Source: Plantago ovata (lineage: Eukaryota > Streptophyta > Magnoliopsida > Lamiales > Plantaginaceae). From it: DNA of 64,000 nt. The notes beneath the pieces are model-generated. The model was not told where the DNA came from and did not search any database. It was given only the letters and a program-made list of their open reading frames with translations. The stretch is from the NCBI GenBank assembly GCA_028274465.1, contig CM051455.1, positions 111,412,261 through 111,476,260 on the forward strand, read 5' to 3'. The position numbers and the translations under genes are program-made. Below, in pieces: positions 35,865-47,222 of the stretch. Every line of letters starts with the position of its first letter. Position 1 is the first letter of the stretch.

Positions 35865-38286
35865 TTAATTATCCAATGATGGATGTCCATTAACATGTTC
35901 AAGAATGCGTCCAGTGGAAACCCAAGTCTGAAGTTTTTCAACTTTGACTTGTTTTCTACTTGCTGAGGAACTAGGAGGATTTGAGCTGAAAGACTTTTGA
36001 CTCGTGCTGGTCAAATCCACTTTCTGATGTGGTGTCTTGCTTTGTTGACCTTTTTGCTGAACATACTTTTCAGTAAGTTCTTTTCTATCAAGGTTCCTTC
36101 TAGTCCTAGCATTGGGAGTCTTTTCAGAACTCTTAGGCTTGATTTTCTTCATCTCTTTGAAGTATCTTTGCTGACTTTGCTTATACTCATGAAAAAGTTG
36201 ACTTTGCTTGGTTTTGAAACCTAGTCCACTTTTCGGAGAATGCGGAGCTTTTGCTTCAGCATCCTTACTTGATTCAGGTTTGTCAGCAAAGGACTTATGA
36301 TTACTTTTCGTAATCTTGCCTTTAGTCTTAACAACTTGCTTTTCAGCAACTTGTTTGGCGGAATGCTTCACAACATTCTTCTTCTTTCCAGTTTGCTTCT
36401 CAACAACCTGTTTTCCTTTTAAAGTCTTGTTACTTTGAGTAGCAACAGCGGGCTTTATGGTCATAGGTACTTGATTGCATGTTTCAGCAACCTTAGTTTG
36501 ACCAAACTGATAGATTTCTGGTGGACTACTATCAGTAGCACGTACAAAGGAGATAGGTGATTTATCTTTTCTCAAGATTTCTACGTTATCACCTTCGCAC
36601 GTTGCTCCTAAACCTTCTTTCTGAGATGGATCTCTCAAATAAGAGTTTAGTTCAGTCAGCGTATTACTTGCTTCCACATAGGATTTGAAATTGATTTTCA
36701 TCTTTTTCATTTCTTGGATTTCAGCAAGTAACTTTAGAATTGAGGACTGATACTCTTCCAATTCTAATGCCATTTGAGAATTTTTCTCTGCAGCCTCAGC
36801 AATCAACTTTTTAAGACGCCTTATTTCAGCATCCTTTTCTTCTGTCTCTTCCTTCAGCAAGACGTACTTTTCAGTAGTTTGCTTGGTCAGAGTTTCAGCA
36901 AGTTGTAGTTTCTCTTGCTGTTTGCTGAGAGTTTTCTCAAATCTTTCGATTTCTCCTTGAATCTTGTCAAGGTCAATCTCGTCTTCACTTTCTGAGTCTG
37001 AGTCAGAGGTAGAGTTGTTTACCTGACCGGCCATGAGGCAGAATTCGTAGTTCGACACATCTGGATAAGCTTCCATAGCTATTCCACAAACTTCTTTGCC
37101 AATCTCCACGTCTAGAGTGGCTTCTTCATCGTCGGTGTCTGAACTTTCATCCTCACTGTCTTCGGAGCTAGTATCAATACACAATGCATCGATTTTTGCT
37201 TGAAGCTTCTTCTTTTCTTCAGCAATAAAAGCTCTTTTGAACTTCTTCTTCTTTTCAGCAGATTTGCCTTTCAGCAAAGGGCAATTAGCTTTGAAGTGTC
37301 CAGGCTTTTTGCAGTAAAAACATAGATCATTTCCAACTGCTGGTTCTTCTGATGATGTAGCTTGCTGAGCTTGCTTGTTCAGCGAGCTAGTATCATTCTT
37401 GTACTTATGGTAGTTGTTACCAAGATGCTTTTTCAGCTTCTCTTTTGCTTTTCCCCTCTTAAGTTCCTTACTGATGAATTTCTTCATGTTTTTAACTACT
37501 AAAGCATTTTCATCAGCAGGCTCTTTATCATTCTTCTTTTCAAAAGATGACGGCTTTGCAACAAGAGCAATGTTTTGCGATTTTTCAGCAAACACATTTT
37601 CTCTTTGCTTTGTCTCATAATTGACAGTAGCAAGATGAGAGAACAACTTTGTTGGTGTAATGTCTGGCATTCCTTGATTATAATAGAAATTCTGAGTGTG
37701 GATCCATTCTTGATTCAAAACTTCTGATGATAGTTTTCACTTTCTCAGAATCTGAATAAACGTTTCCAACACCCAATGCTGCCATTTCACTAACAAGAGT
37801 TGTGAATCTGAAATCCAAGTCTTCCAGTGACTCGTTTGCACCTTGCTTAAAGTTTTGAAACTTTAATTTAAGTACTTCAAGTTTGTTTTCCTTGGTCTTG
37901 TCAGATCCAACACAAATTTCTTGAACCATTTTCCAAGCTTCCTTTGCAGTCTTAGCACCCCACAGTTTGCAGTGTATGGTATCCGGAGTTGATCGAATGA
38001 TGATATTTCTAGCTTGACCATCAAGACGGAATCTCTTAGCTTCGTCAGAAGTCCATTCCTCTCTTGGTTTTGGCACAACCGTATCTGATGGTTCGCCTAG
38101 CATAGTTTCCTTCCCAGCTTCAGTGGTCTTGTGAGGGAAACTCCTTTCAACCTTGGTGATCTTGATAGGTCCATCATTAATGATGGTGACCATCTCATCA
38201 CTAATGGCCTCAAGATGTAGCATCATGTTGTTTCGTCATTTCTCGTAATTTTCCAGCTTCAGCAAGGGAGCATCTCCTAAAGACAT
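35865..38286 (-). pseudogene. Element I gag
   Basis: The start at 38286 follows the primer-binding site by about 100 bp. The N-terminal UBN2-type domain (MMLHLEAISDEMVTIINDGP) is followed by a CCHC zinc knuckle (CFYCKKPGHFKANC, about 37320-37270). Then come an acidic patch (SSEDSEDESSDTDDEE), a long coiled coil (FEKTLSKQQEKLQLAETLTK and onward, about 36960-36680) and a Lys/Gln-rich tail. At about 800 residues it is long for copia, as in SIRE/Maximus. Gag would form the particle and bind RNA. Broken. Confidence 0.88.
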
Positions 38287-38384
38287 CCTGTCAGCAAAGC
38301 ACTACCAAACTGATCAAGTGAGAGTGATTTACGGAAAGCACCTAAGGGGATCTAGGTTTAGTGCAGAATGTTAAAGAACCTCCT

Positions 38385-38396
38385 GCTCTGATACCA
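38385..38396 (-). other. Primer-binding site of element I
   Basis: TGGTATCAGAGC on the minus strand lies two bases from the LTR end. It is complementary to the 3' end of initiator tRNA-Met, the usual copia primer. Confidence 0.92.
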
Positions 38397-38398
38397 CT

Positions 38399-40050
38399 TG
38401 TTGGTCCCTTTAAACAATAAGGAAAGACTAGAGGGGGGGGGGGTGAATAGTCTTTTCAAACTTTTGTCGTTTAAAACTTTCTCAGCAAGTACTTATTACT
38501 TTTCAGTAATGAGTTTGCTGATACTTAACTTTCTCAGCAAGCGTAAGTTACTTTACAGTAGCTTGGTTTGCTGATACTTAAAATCAGAGAGCGGAAGTCT
38601 TTGATACAATAAGTGCTCTTTCAGTAAGTAAAGGTTTCAGCAAGTGAAGTGAGTGACTGTATACAGACAGATATGATTTGCTGAAAGCTAAATACAGTAA
38701 GTAAATCACACAAACACTTTTATAGTGGTATCTGAGAGTGGCGTAATCTCTCAACTAATCCACTTTGTCCTTTCTAGGACTGAATCCACTAAGATATGAT
38801 TGAGGTTCCTTACAATCTCCTATCTAAAGCGATTCAACAGAAACCAAAGCACACTTGCTTTGTCTCCAACCTAAACTAGAGAACTCAACCTTGTTCTCCA
38901 CCAAACTTGGTACTTTTAATTAGCAAAACTATGCTCGATTAAGTTCCCCCTGAATATCACGCCTGAAAGGGTGTATTTTCAGTTAGAGAGTTTTGGGGTG
39001 AGATAACTTAATTATAACTTATTCAGTTACAACAAGTAATCTAAGAAACACAACTCGGAATACTTTGCAGTAAACAAGTTTGATTGTTTCTGGTGTCAAG
39101 ACTTGTTCTTGTTTGAAAGAAAGAACACTTAACTGATTTCTTAGCCGAGTTTGTTCTACTTCTTCACAAGTAGCGTTTTCAAGCTTTAAGTCTTGGAATG
39201 GATCAATGGCAGTAAGAGTGTTTGAAGGTTTGTGAGTTTTAAGCACAAGTGAGAGTTTGATCACGTTGTTGACACACTTCAACTCTTTGCCGGATGACCT
39301 CTATTTATAGTGTAAGTAAGGAGCCGTTTGAATTTCAAATCCTAAGGCTTTTGTTCCTTAACATGTCACTATCTTGCTTTTGTACTTTCAGCAGTGTCTT
39401 TGTTTGTCTTCTAGTCTTCATGTCCTTCGTGTGTAAGCTTTGCATTAAATGCACATTTGAATAGAATTCAAACAGTAACATTGGAGCGCAAATTCTCGTA
39501 CATTCAGCAAGAGGTCACATATGTTCCATCAGCAAGTGGTTAGTCTCAGTTTCAGCAAGCACAACCTACTCTGTCTTTCAGATTTTCACTTATGCAATGC
39601 TGTTGCTGAATTTTCCACTTTCTGAGCAACACGTGCCTTTGTAGATACCAGTCTTCAGCAATCTTCTAGTCTTCAGATCTTCAAAAGTCTTCATGTCTTC
39701 AGATCTTCAAAAGTCTTCAAGATTCTGAGCGGTTTCTATTTGCTTCAATAATTTGTTTTTAATAAACAAAGTATATCTTCAGCAAATGCTTCAATAGGTT
39801 ATTTTCTTTTCAGAAAATAAGATACATCATAAGCTTCAGCATCAATAAGTTATTTTCTTTTCAGAAAATAAAATACATCATACGCAAAAGAAATAACTTA
39901 TCTAGCACCTAACTAAGTCATCAGCAAACGTTCCTCTTTTACAATGTCCTTAAAATTCTAAAATTCCTATGGACCTTAAGAGTACTAGTTACTGGACTTT
40001 CCTTAATTTAGCATGGTTAATTGCTCATCAAAATTACAAGTTTCCTAACA
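38399..40050 (-). repeat. Element I 5' LTR
   Basis: It pairs with 23619-25268. The TATA box CTATAAATAG (minus strand) is at 39301-39310. Near the primer-binding site it holds two tandem nested hairpins (38482-38574). The flanking GGTAC at 40051-40055 is the target duplication. Confidence 0.93.
38482..38574 (-). repeat. Tandem nested stem-loops in U5 of the SIRE-like LTR
   Basis: Unit 1 has outer arms TCAGCAA (38482-38488) and TTGCTGA (38515-38521) enclosing ATTACT-tttc-AGTAAT. Unit 2 has outer arms at 38534-38540 and 38568-38574 enclosing AGTTACT-ttac-AGTAGCT. In the other LTRs the second inner stem is perfect (AGTTACT/AGTAACT at 17830-19400). The pair sits 85-175 bp from the primer-binding site. 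Confidence 0.7.
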
Positions 40051-40055
40051 GGTAC

Positions 40056-41373
40056 TGACTTGCGAGCCAGTGTTTTCTTCCTTGTGTTACTTGTCCTTTT
40101 CCTCTTGGGGACGGGGTTTGCTGATGACGCTGCAGTCTGAGTGTCATCATCAGCTTTCCTCTTTTTCTTCTTTGATTTTTTGAGTTTCCCAGCAGAGGCG
40201 TTAGTAGTTGCATTTTCAGCAACGGGAGTAGTGGTGTCAGCATGATCACCATCTAGAGCAGTTTCATCTTTGTCACCACCATCTACAGCAGTTTCATCTC
40301 TATGTTGTTGAGTGGTGACATTTACAGTTGTTGTATACCTTTCTTGCTGACTTGTGCTGACAAAATCTGCAGCTGTTGTCTTCTTAGATTTTTCAAGTTT
40401 CTTGCCAGCAATCTTAGGTATATTCTGCTTGTAGAAGGATCTTCCCACATTGCATACAGATTTCTTGATTGGCAATGGGTTTTTCAGCTGAATCCTGAAA
40501 TGTTCAAGGATATAGAATATCTTTATTCCATACATAACTTGAAAGGAAGGTGAGACCTTGTTGTCTTCCACCTTAACCTTGAACTTAGTGACACAATCAA
40601 CAAGCCTGTTGAAAATGTACTTAGCCCAGTTAAGTTCCGTTTTATTTTCATGGATATGCATCAGCAGCGGCCACCTTCTCAGGCCCACTTGGTCTATTCC
40701 TCCAACTTGGGAGTCCAAAACTTTAATCAGTAGCAGAGCTACTAGACCAAGTGAATGGCAGAGATGCTTTCTCTTAACGTGCTTTGTCCAAGTCACATGA
40801 GAAATCTCTCCTTTCTTCATTTTCTCATTTCTGACGTCACTGTAGAAGGCTTCAATTTCTTCGTCAGTGGCAGTGACGTCATCTTCAGTTCCAGTGGTTG
40901 GAATCTGAAAGATTTCCGCTAAATCAGTCCATTTCAGGACGATTTGCGTGTTTTGAACTGTAGTAAAGATCACTTTTTCAGTGACTCCTTTACTATCAGT
41001 TAGGGACTGGATTTCTGCATTATTGTAGAACTCCATTGTGTCCAACATACTCACTTGCTTAGTGTGAGCAGTTATAAAATTCATGAGGCCTTGCTGCTTG
41101 ATAAATTCAAGCGCCTCTTCATTTTCACCGTCATGTTCTTGTTCATAGAAGTATAGAATATACTTCTCTTTTGCAAATCCACCCCATTGCATCATCATCT
41201 CACACTTTGCGGTGTCAAGATATGAAGGAGGCATCGGTTTTTCCGAGATTCTATTGTTTTTCAACACAGCTTTCGTTGTGTTTGATACCGGAGTAGTCAC
41301 CGGAGCAGTGCGTTTCTCAGCACTGTCAACCTTAGACGACTTGGAGGTCTTGGAGGACTATCTCTTTCATGCC
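40056..41373 (-). pseudogene. Element II env-like region, N-terminal part
   Basis: It has the same conserved domain as in element I (WTKHVKRKHLCHSLGLVALL, LRRWPLLMHIHENKTELNWA), followed by a Lys-rich nuclear-signal-like patch (KLKKSKKKKRKADDD). Element I interrupts the region at 40051. Broken; function inferred only from its place after pol in SIRE/Maximus relatives. Confidence 0.72.
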
Positions 41374-41905
41374 ATTTCTTTTTATAGAGAAGAGAATGTG
41401 TACGAAAAAGATAGTTTGCTTTTTGACCGGAGGTACAGTAGATTCAGGCTAAAAATTGCAGAGAAAGGAAATGTGAGTTAAAGAATTTTGTCATTTCTCA
41501 AACTCCTTCTTTATATAGTGTCTCTGATGTGTGAGAAACTCATCGATTTGAGTTCTCAGCAAGGGTAAAACAGAGAAACAAAGGCGTTAGTGAAGCCTTT
41601 GCATTGAATGCGTAGTGACCCACTAATTAAAACCGTCAGAGCACTCTCTCTCTTTGTTTTGTTAACCGTTAGATCAATAACTCCCTTTAATCAATGGCCA
41701 CGATTGTATTTCGTGTCATGATTATTACAAGTTTATCTGTGCCCGATTAACGTCACAAATTGATTTTACCGAGTTTTATGGGACTAGATTGCTTGCTGAA
41801 ATAGACAAGAATCTTTTCAGCGAGTTTGCATAAATAGCCTAGATACTTGCTGAAAGTTCCCCCTTACTTAGATATCTCATATTTTCTTAAGTTTAAAAGA
41901 TATTT

Positions 41906-42269
41906 CTGATTTCTCGTATCAGTAAATTCTTTTGTACTTGAGATATCCTTTGGTAAAATCTGAGAAATGAGTTTTTCTCTTTTTTTGAGTTCCCGTCTCA
42001 GAATATTCCCTTGATACTTTAATACCTGGTTCAGTATCTTTGATTGTCTGAATGTCCGTTTCAGTAATCCTTAAGGTTTTTCTCTTACTGAGTGCCTGTC
42101 TCAGCAAGTGATCAAGTTTCCTAACAAATACCCGTTTTGAAGAAATTACTTGCTGAATGCCTGTTTCAGCAATCATGTAGTGACCTATCATTTCTTAGAA
42201 GAAATTAGTGGACGGAGCTTTTAAGTAAGAATACCTTGGCTTGCTGAATACCTGTTTCAGCATTCTGCC
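41906..42269 (-). repeat. Hairpin array with conserved loop (element II copy)
   Basis: Corresponding hairpins lie at 41906-41922 (CTGAT/ATCAG), about 41996-42012, about 42013-42040, 42048-42064 (CTGAA/TTCAG), 42088-42104 (CTGAG/CTCAG), 42125-42139, 42150-42172 (TTGCTGAA/TTCAGCAA) and 42242-42262. The fourth hairpin differs from element I by a paired change that keeps the stem, and the fifth has the consensus loop TGCCTGT. Confidence 0.85.
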
Positions 42270-42289
42270 AAATGTATCCTTTATTGAGG

Positions 42290-45200
42290 TAGTTCAATCA
42301 ATCCAAGGGTATACCTTAGCATTGCGAACCTATTATCTGGTAGGGGCTTCGTAAAGATGTCAGCAAGTTGATCATCAGTACCTACTTTCACAACCTCAAT
42401 ATCTCGTTTTTCCACATGATCTCTAATTAAATGATGTCTAATATCAATGTGCTTAGTCCTAGAGTGAAACTTAAGATTTTGCGTGATAGCAATAGCACTT
42501 GTATTATCACAAAAGATTGGTGTTTTCTTTGCAGAAATACCATAATCTCATAATTGTTGCTGAATCCATAGGATTTGAGCTGTGCAACAACCAGTCGCAA
42601 TGTATTCAGATTCAGTGGATGAATTGGCAACACAGGTTTGCTTCTTGCTGAACCATGATATTAATCTAGTACCCAAAAACTGACAAGTTCCAGAGGTACT
42701 TTTTCTATCAAGAGTTGATCCTCCATGATCAGCATCAGAATAACCAACCAATTCTAGTCCAGAATCCTTAGGATACCATAATCCAACATTGACTGTACCT
42801 TTGACATATTTCAGTATCTTGGTTGCCTTTTTGTAGTGTGATTCTCTTGGATCAGATTGGAATCTTGCACACACACAAACAACATATTGAATGCCAGGTG
42901 TACTTGCTATTAAATACAACAAGGAACCAATGAGCTTCCTATACTTGTGTTCTTCAACACTTTTATCCTCTTTAGTATAGCCCAATTTGGTACCAACACT
43001 CATAGGGATCTTTTCAGGTTTCTCTTCCTCTTTAATCCTAAACTTTATGAGCATTTCTTTCGCATACTTTTCCTGTTTTATGAATATTCCATCTTTAAGT
43101 TGCTTGACTTGCAATCCTAGGAAATAATTCAATTTTCCCATCATACTCATTTCAAACTTGTTTTTCATGAGTTTGGCAAAATCATCACAAAGTTGCTTGT
43201 CCTTAGATCCAAAAAATTATGTCATCCACATAAATTTGAACTAAGAGTATTTTACCATCATGGTTCATGGTAAATAAGGTTTTGTCAACTTTACCTTTCT
43301 TGAAACCATTCTCCAGCAAGAACTTGGCCAAGGTATCATACCATGCTCTTGGTGCTTGCTTTAGACCATATACAGCTTTCTGAAGCTTGTATACCATCTT
43401 GATTTCTGAGGGACGTTCAAAGTCAGGGGGTTGTTCTAAGTAGACTTCTTGAGCAAGTTCACCATTCAAGAATGCACTTTTAACATCCATTTGGTAAACA
43501 ATGAAGTCATTGTGAGCAACAAAGGCCAAGAAAAGCCTAATTGCATCCAATCTTGCAACTGGTGCATAAGACTCATCATAGTCAAATCCTTCAGTCTGAT
43601 AGTAACCTTGAGCAACTAAACGTGCTTTATTTCTTGTTACTTCACCAGACTCAGTCAGCTTGTTTCCGAACACCCACTTTGTACCAATAGCTTTCTTGCC
43701 TTCAGCAAGTGGTACAAGTTTCTAGACTTTGTTCCTTTCGAATTGATCCAGTTCTTCTTGCATTGCCTTTATCCATTCACAATGCTTTAAAGCTTCTTCT
43801 ATGGTTTTAGGTTCAATTTCTGAAACAAAGCAAGAGAACAATGATTCTACTTCTATGACAGTTGCTTCTTCAGCAAGTCCATGAGTAGTAGATGCTTTGG
43901 ATCTAGTCACTTGGCGTTTATTAATATCACCAATCATATCCGTAGAGGGATGATCTCTAATTCATTTATTAACAGGTTTTCTGCTTGTTGGATCTGGATA
44001 TGTTCTCTCATCAGCATGTGACTCTTCAGTATGTACTTGTTCAGTACTACTGGGATTTTGTGTCTCTGCTGAGATTGGTTTATCAGCAACTGCTTGTTCA
44101 GCATTGCTAGATTGTGTTAGTTCATCAACAGGCACTGGAGATTGCTTAGTTTCAGCAACTTCCGGAGCAACTGCGTCTTTTGCTGGAAATTCCTTGTCGT
44201 GAACTATATTTATCTTGTCATGACTTGGGGGAGGAGAGTCATTGTCATAATCATCATTTAGTTCAATTGACTTGATTTGCCCAGCATTAGATTCAGTTCT
44301 TTGCTCATGTATGATTAACTTTTTCATACATTCTGATATTTCTTCTTCAGCAGGCACTCCTTGTGTCTTTTCATAGAATACAACATGCACTGATTCTTCA
44401 ATCTTTTGTGCCTTTTTGTTGTAAACTCTATAAGCTTTACTATGCAAGGAGTAACCGAGAAATATCGCTTCGTCTGCCTTTCGTTGAAATGTTCTTAGGT
44501 ATTCTCTACCGTTATTTAGAACGAAACACTTGCAACAATATACTCTTAGATGAGTGATATTAGTAGGTCTTCCAACAAACAATTCATAAGGAGTTTTGTT
44601 GTATTCCTTAGTAATCAAACATCTGTTTTGAGTGTAACAGGCGGTATTAATCGCTTCAACCCAGTAAGCCTCACTTATTTCAGTGTCAGCAAGCATTGTT
44701 CTTGTGGCTTCTTTCAGGGTACGATTCTTCCGTTCAGCAACACCGTTTTGTTGTGGTGTCCTTACTGAGGATAACTGATGTTGTATGCCTTTTGAGGTGC
44801 AATACTCAATTATGTACTGGTTTACAAACTCAGTACCATGGTCTGTCCTTATGACTTTTACCTTGTCATTTTTCATGACTACAAGCTTATTCAGGAAGTT
44901 AGGTATTTCAGTCCTAGTTTCAGATTTGTGCTTGATGAATACTACCCAAGTGAATATTGAATAGTCATCCACCACGACCAGACCATACTTCTTACCAGCA
45001 TAGCTTGTTGAAGACGATTCAAACAAGTCCATGTGCAAGAGTTGTAAAGGTTTTGTAGTTGACGGTACTGCCTTGTTCTTGAAAGAAGATTTGGTTTGCT
45101 TTCCTTACTGACATGCATTGCAAACACCATCCTTCTTAAAAGTAACCTTAGGTAATCCAACTACAAGTGCCTTTTTAGACATCTTATTCAGCGTCTTGAA

Positions 45201-45608
45201 GTTTAGATGACTTGTTCGTTTATGCCATAACCATGCTTTTTCAGCAAGGCAATCGTGATCTGAGACAAGGCATTTTTCAACGATTGCTGAAGACCAATCT
45301 ACGGTGTACAAGCCTCCTGATCTTCTTGCAATCATAATTACCTTTTTAGTCTCGAAATCTATAAGTTTACATTCATCACTTTTGATTTTGATGAAGTATC
45401 CTTTGTCAGCAAACTGACTCATGCTGAAAAGATTAAACTTAAGATTTTTGACATAAAGAACTCCAGTAATGGTTATGAATCCTAACTTCACGTCACCATA
45501 GCCTTTTGTAGAACCAGAGCCTCCACCAGCAAACCTTATTGTTGGACCTTTAGACCACCGTCTATAGTTTATAAGGTTATTCTTGTTGCCCGTCATGTGC
45601 TTTCCACA
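42290..45608 (-). pseudogene. Element II pol: integrase, reverse transcriptase, RNase H and protease end
   Basis: It has the same domains as element I: WHKRTSHLNF zinc region, integrase with DDYSIF and VRTPQQNGVAERKNRTLKEA, reverse transcriptase with [14 protein letters not shown] and IYVDDIIF, and RNase H with [18 protein letters not shown]. The protease motif near 45608 is cut off by the CACTA insertion, with flanking duplication ACC. Broken. Confidence 0.88.
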
Positions 45609-45639
45609 ACCCACTACAAGAAAACAGCATTTTAGCCAC

Positions 45640-46015
45640 CACTTTTAGCAACCGATCGATCGGTTGCTAAATTAGCGACCGATCGGTCTTTTAGCAACCG
45701 ATAAATAGGCCCTAGCGACGGATAAAAGGAAAACGCCTTAGAGCGTACTGAAACTAGCGACGGATGGCTCATCCGTCGCTAATTAGCGACGGATAGGTCC
45801 ATCCGTTGCTAAAATTGCGACGGATAGGTCCATCCGTTGCTAAAATTGGACGGATATGCCCATCCGTCGCATTTATTTAAATTTTTTTTTTTATTAATCT
45901 GGTCAACAAGCTTAGCGACCGATGGAACCATCGGTCGCTATTGCATATTAATGAAAAAAAAAAATTAACTTGCGACGGATGAGCTTATCGGTCGCTAATT
46001 AGCGACCGATCGCTT
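45640..46015. repeat. Left subterminal repeats of the CACTA element
   Basis: About ten units of AGCGACGGAT or GCGACCGATCGGT occur in both orientations, many forming hairpins such as GCGACGGATGGCTCATCCGT. In En/Spm elements such repeats bind TnpA. Confidence 0.85.
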
Positions 46016-46466
46016 TTTTCATCATCTTCCTCGCCGCGATCGATCGGACAGAAAACTTCAACCCATTTCTTTCTTCTCTCTCACGGCTCAAATCTATCCT
46101 CCCCTATTTTCTTCATTTCTTCACCATTTCCATCAATCTTATAGTCATTTCGAAGCTCTTTCATCAAGGAACAAGTGTAGCTATTCAATTGCGTGATTAT
46201 TTGCCCATTTCTTCCGCAATCAAAGGTATATATTTCGAACCCTAACTTGTCTAAATTTTAGTATTCTTCATTTTTTTCCAATTCATTGAATTGTATGGAT
46301 TCTACTAGTATCTATTATGTTGTATAGCTCAAATTAGGGGGGATGCACAAGTTTTAGTTGGTGAATTAATAGATTTGGGATGAATTGGGTATTTTATAGT
46401 TGAGTTCGATTATGTTTGGTCAATTAGTGTAGTTTTGTTTCAGATATACTAATTACTAATTAGATT

Positions 46467-46795
46467 TGGAAATTGTATAATTATAATGGAAATATGAGTA
46501 ATTATAGTGTATTGTAATTAGTTATTATAATGGAAATTGTATAAATATAATGAAAATATAGATAAATATAGGTAATTATAGTGTATTGCAAGTTTTTATT
46601 ATAATGAAAATTACATAAGTATAATGGAAATATATAGATAAATATAGGTAATTATAGTGTATTGGTAGTTGTTACTATAATGCAAATTGCATACTTATAA
46701 TGCAAAATATATGTAATTATAGTGTATTGTAAGTAGTTATTATAATGTAAATTGTACAAGTATAATGGAAATATAGATAAATATAGGTAATTATT
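46467..46795. repeat. AT-rich minisatellite, five units of about 62-77 bp
   Basis: Units begin near 46467, 46529, 46603, 46680 and 46745 with (A)TGNAAATTG and contain AATTATAGTGTATTG. The array lies in the CACTA element between the left subterminal repeats and the gene. Confidence 0.75.
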
Positions 46796-47222
46796 GTTTA
46801 AAAAAATTGTAAGTATGAAGGAAATAACTCATTGATAAATTAAAGTTAGAAGATAATATGAGTATTTTTATTTCTAATGTAGAAATATTGGGAGTATATA
46901 TAATGCAATGTAAAAAATTGATAATTAAAATGAGTACTTGGTGAAAAACAACGTTAGTCGCAATGTACTAAACTTCCATTGGTCAGGTTTAGCATTCAAA
47001 TATGTCAGAACGTACACTGAGGATTCCCTTACTTGAGGTTTGGAAAGCCAACTGGCTTTTGGGAGTTCCGCCCAAAGAGTGGATGCCGAGTCCCCTTCAT
47101 GATGTTTGGGAGTCCTACTGGCGTTACCACCCGAATGTCTAGTGTCGTTCCTTGCTATATCTTTGATTGTACATGTTTTATATTCAATTGTGTATGTACT
47201 AACACGGATCTTTGTATTGCAG

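Larger units (their letters stand above)
23619..40050 (-). mobile_element. Element I: SIRE/Maximus-like Ty1/copia element nested in element II
   Basis: LTRs at 23619-25268 (1650 bp) and 38399-40050 (1652 bp) differ by roughly 1-2% by eye. The 5-bp duplication GGTAC flanks it (23614-23618 and 40051-40055). At 16.4 kb it has the full SIRE/Maximus order on the minus strand: LTR, primer-binding site (38385-38396), gag, protease, integrase, reverse transcriptase, RNase H, hairpin array, env-like region, polypurine tract, LTR. Its position inside the env-like region of a close relative and its more similar LTRs make it the younger insertion. It is broken in several places, and an assembly gap lies in the env-like part. 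Confidence 0.95.
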
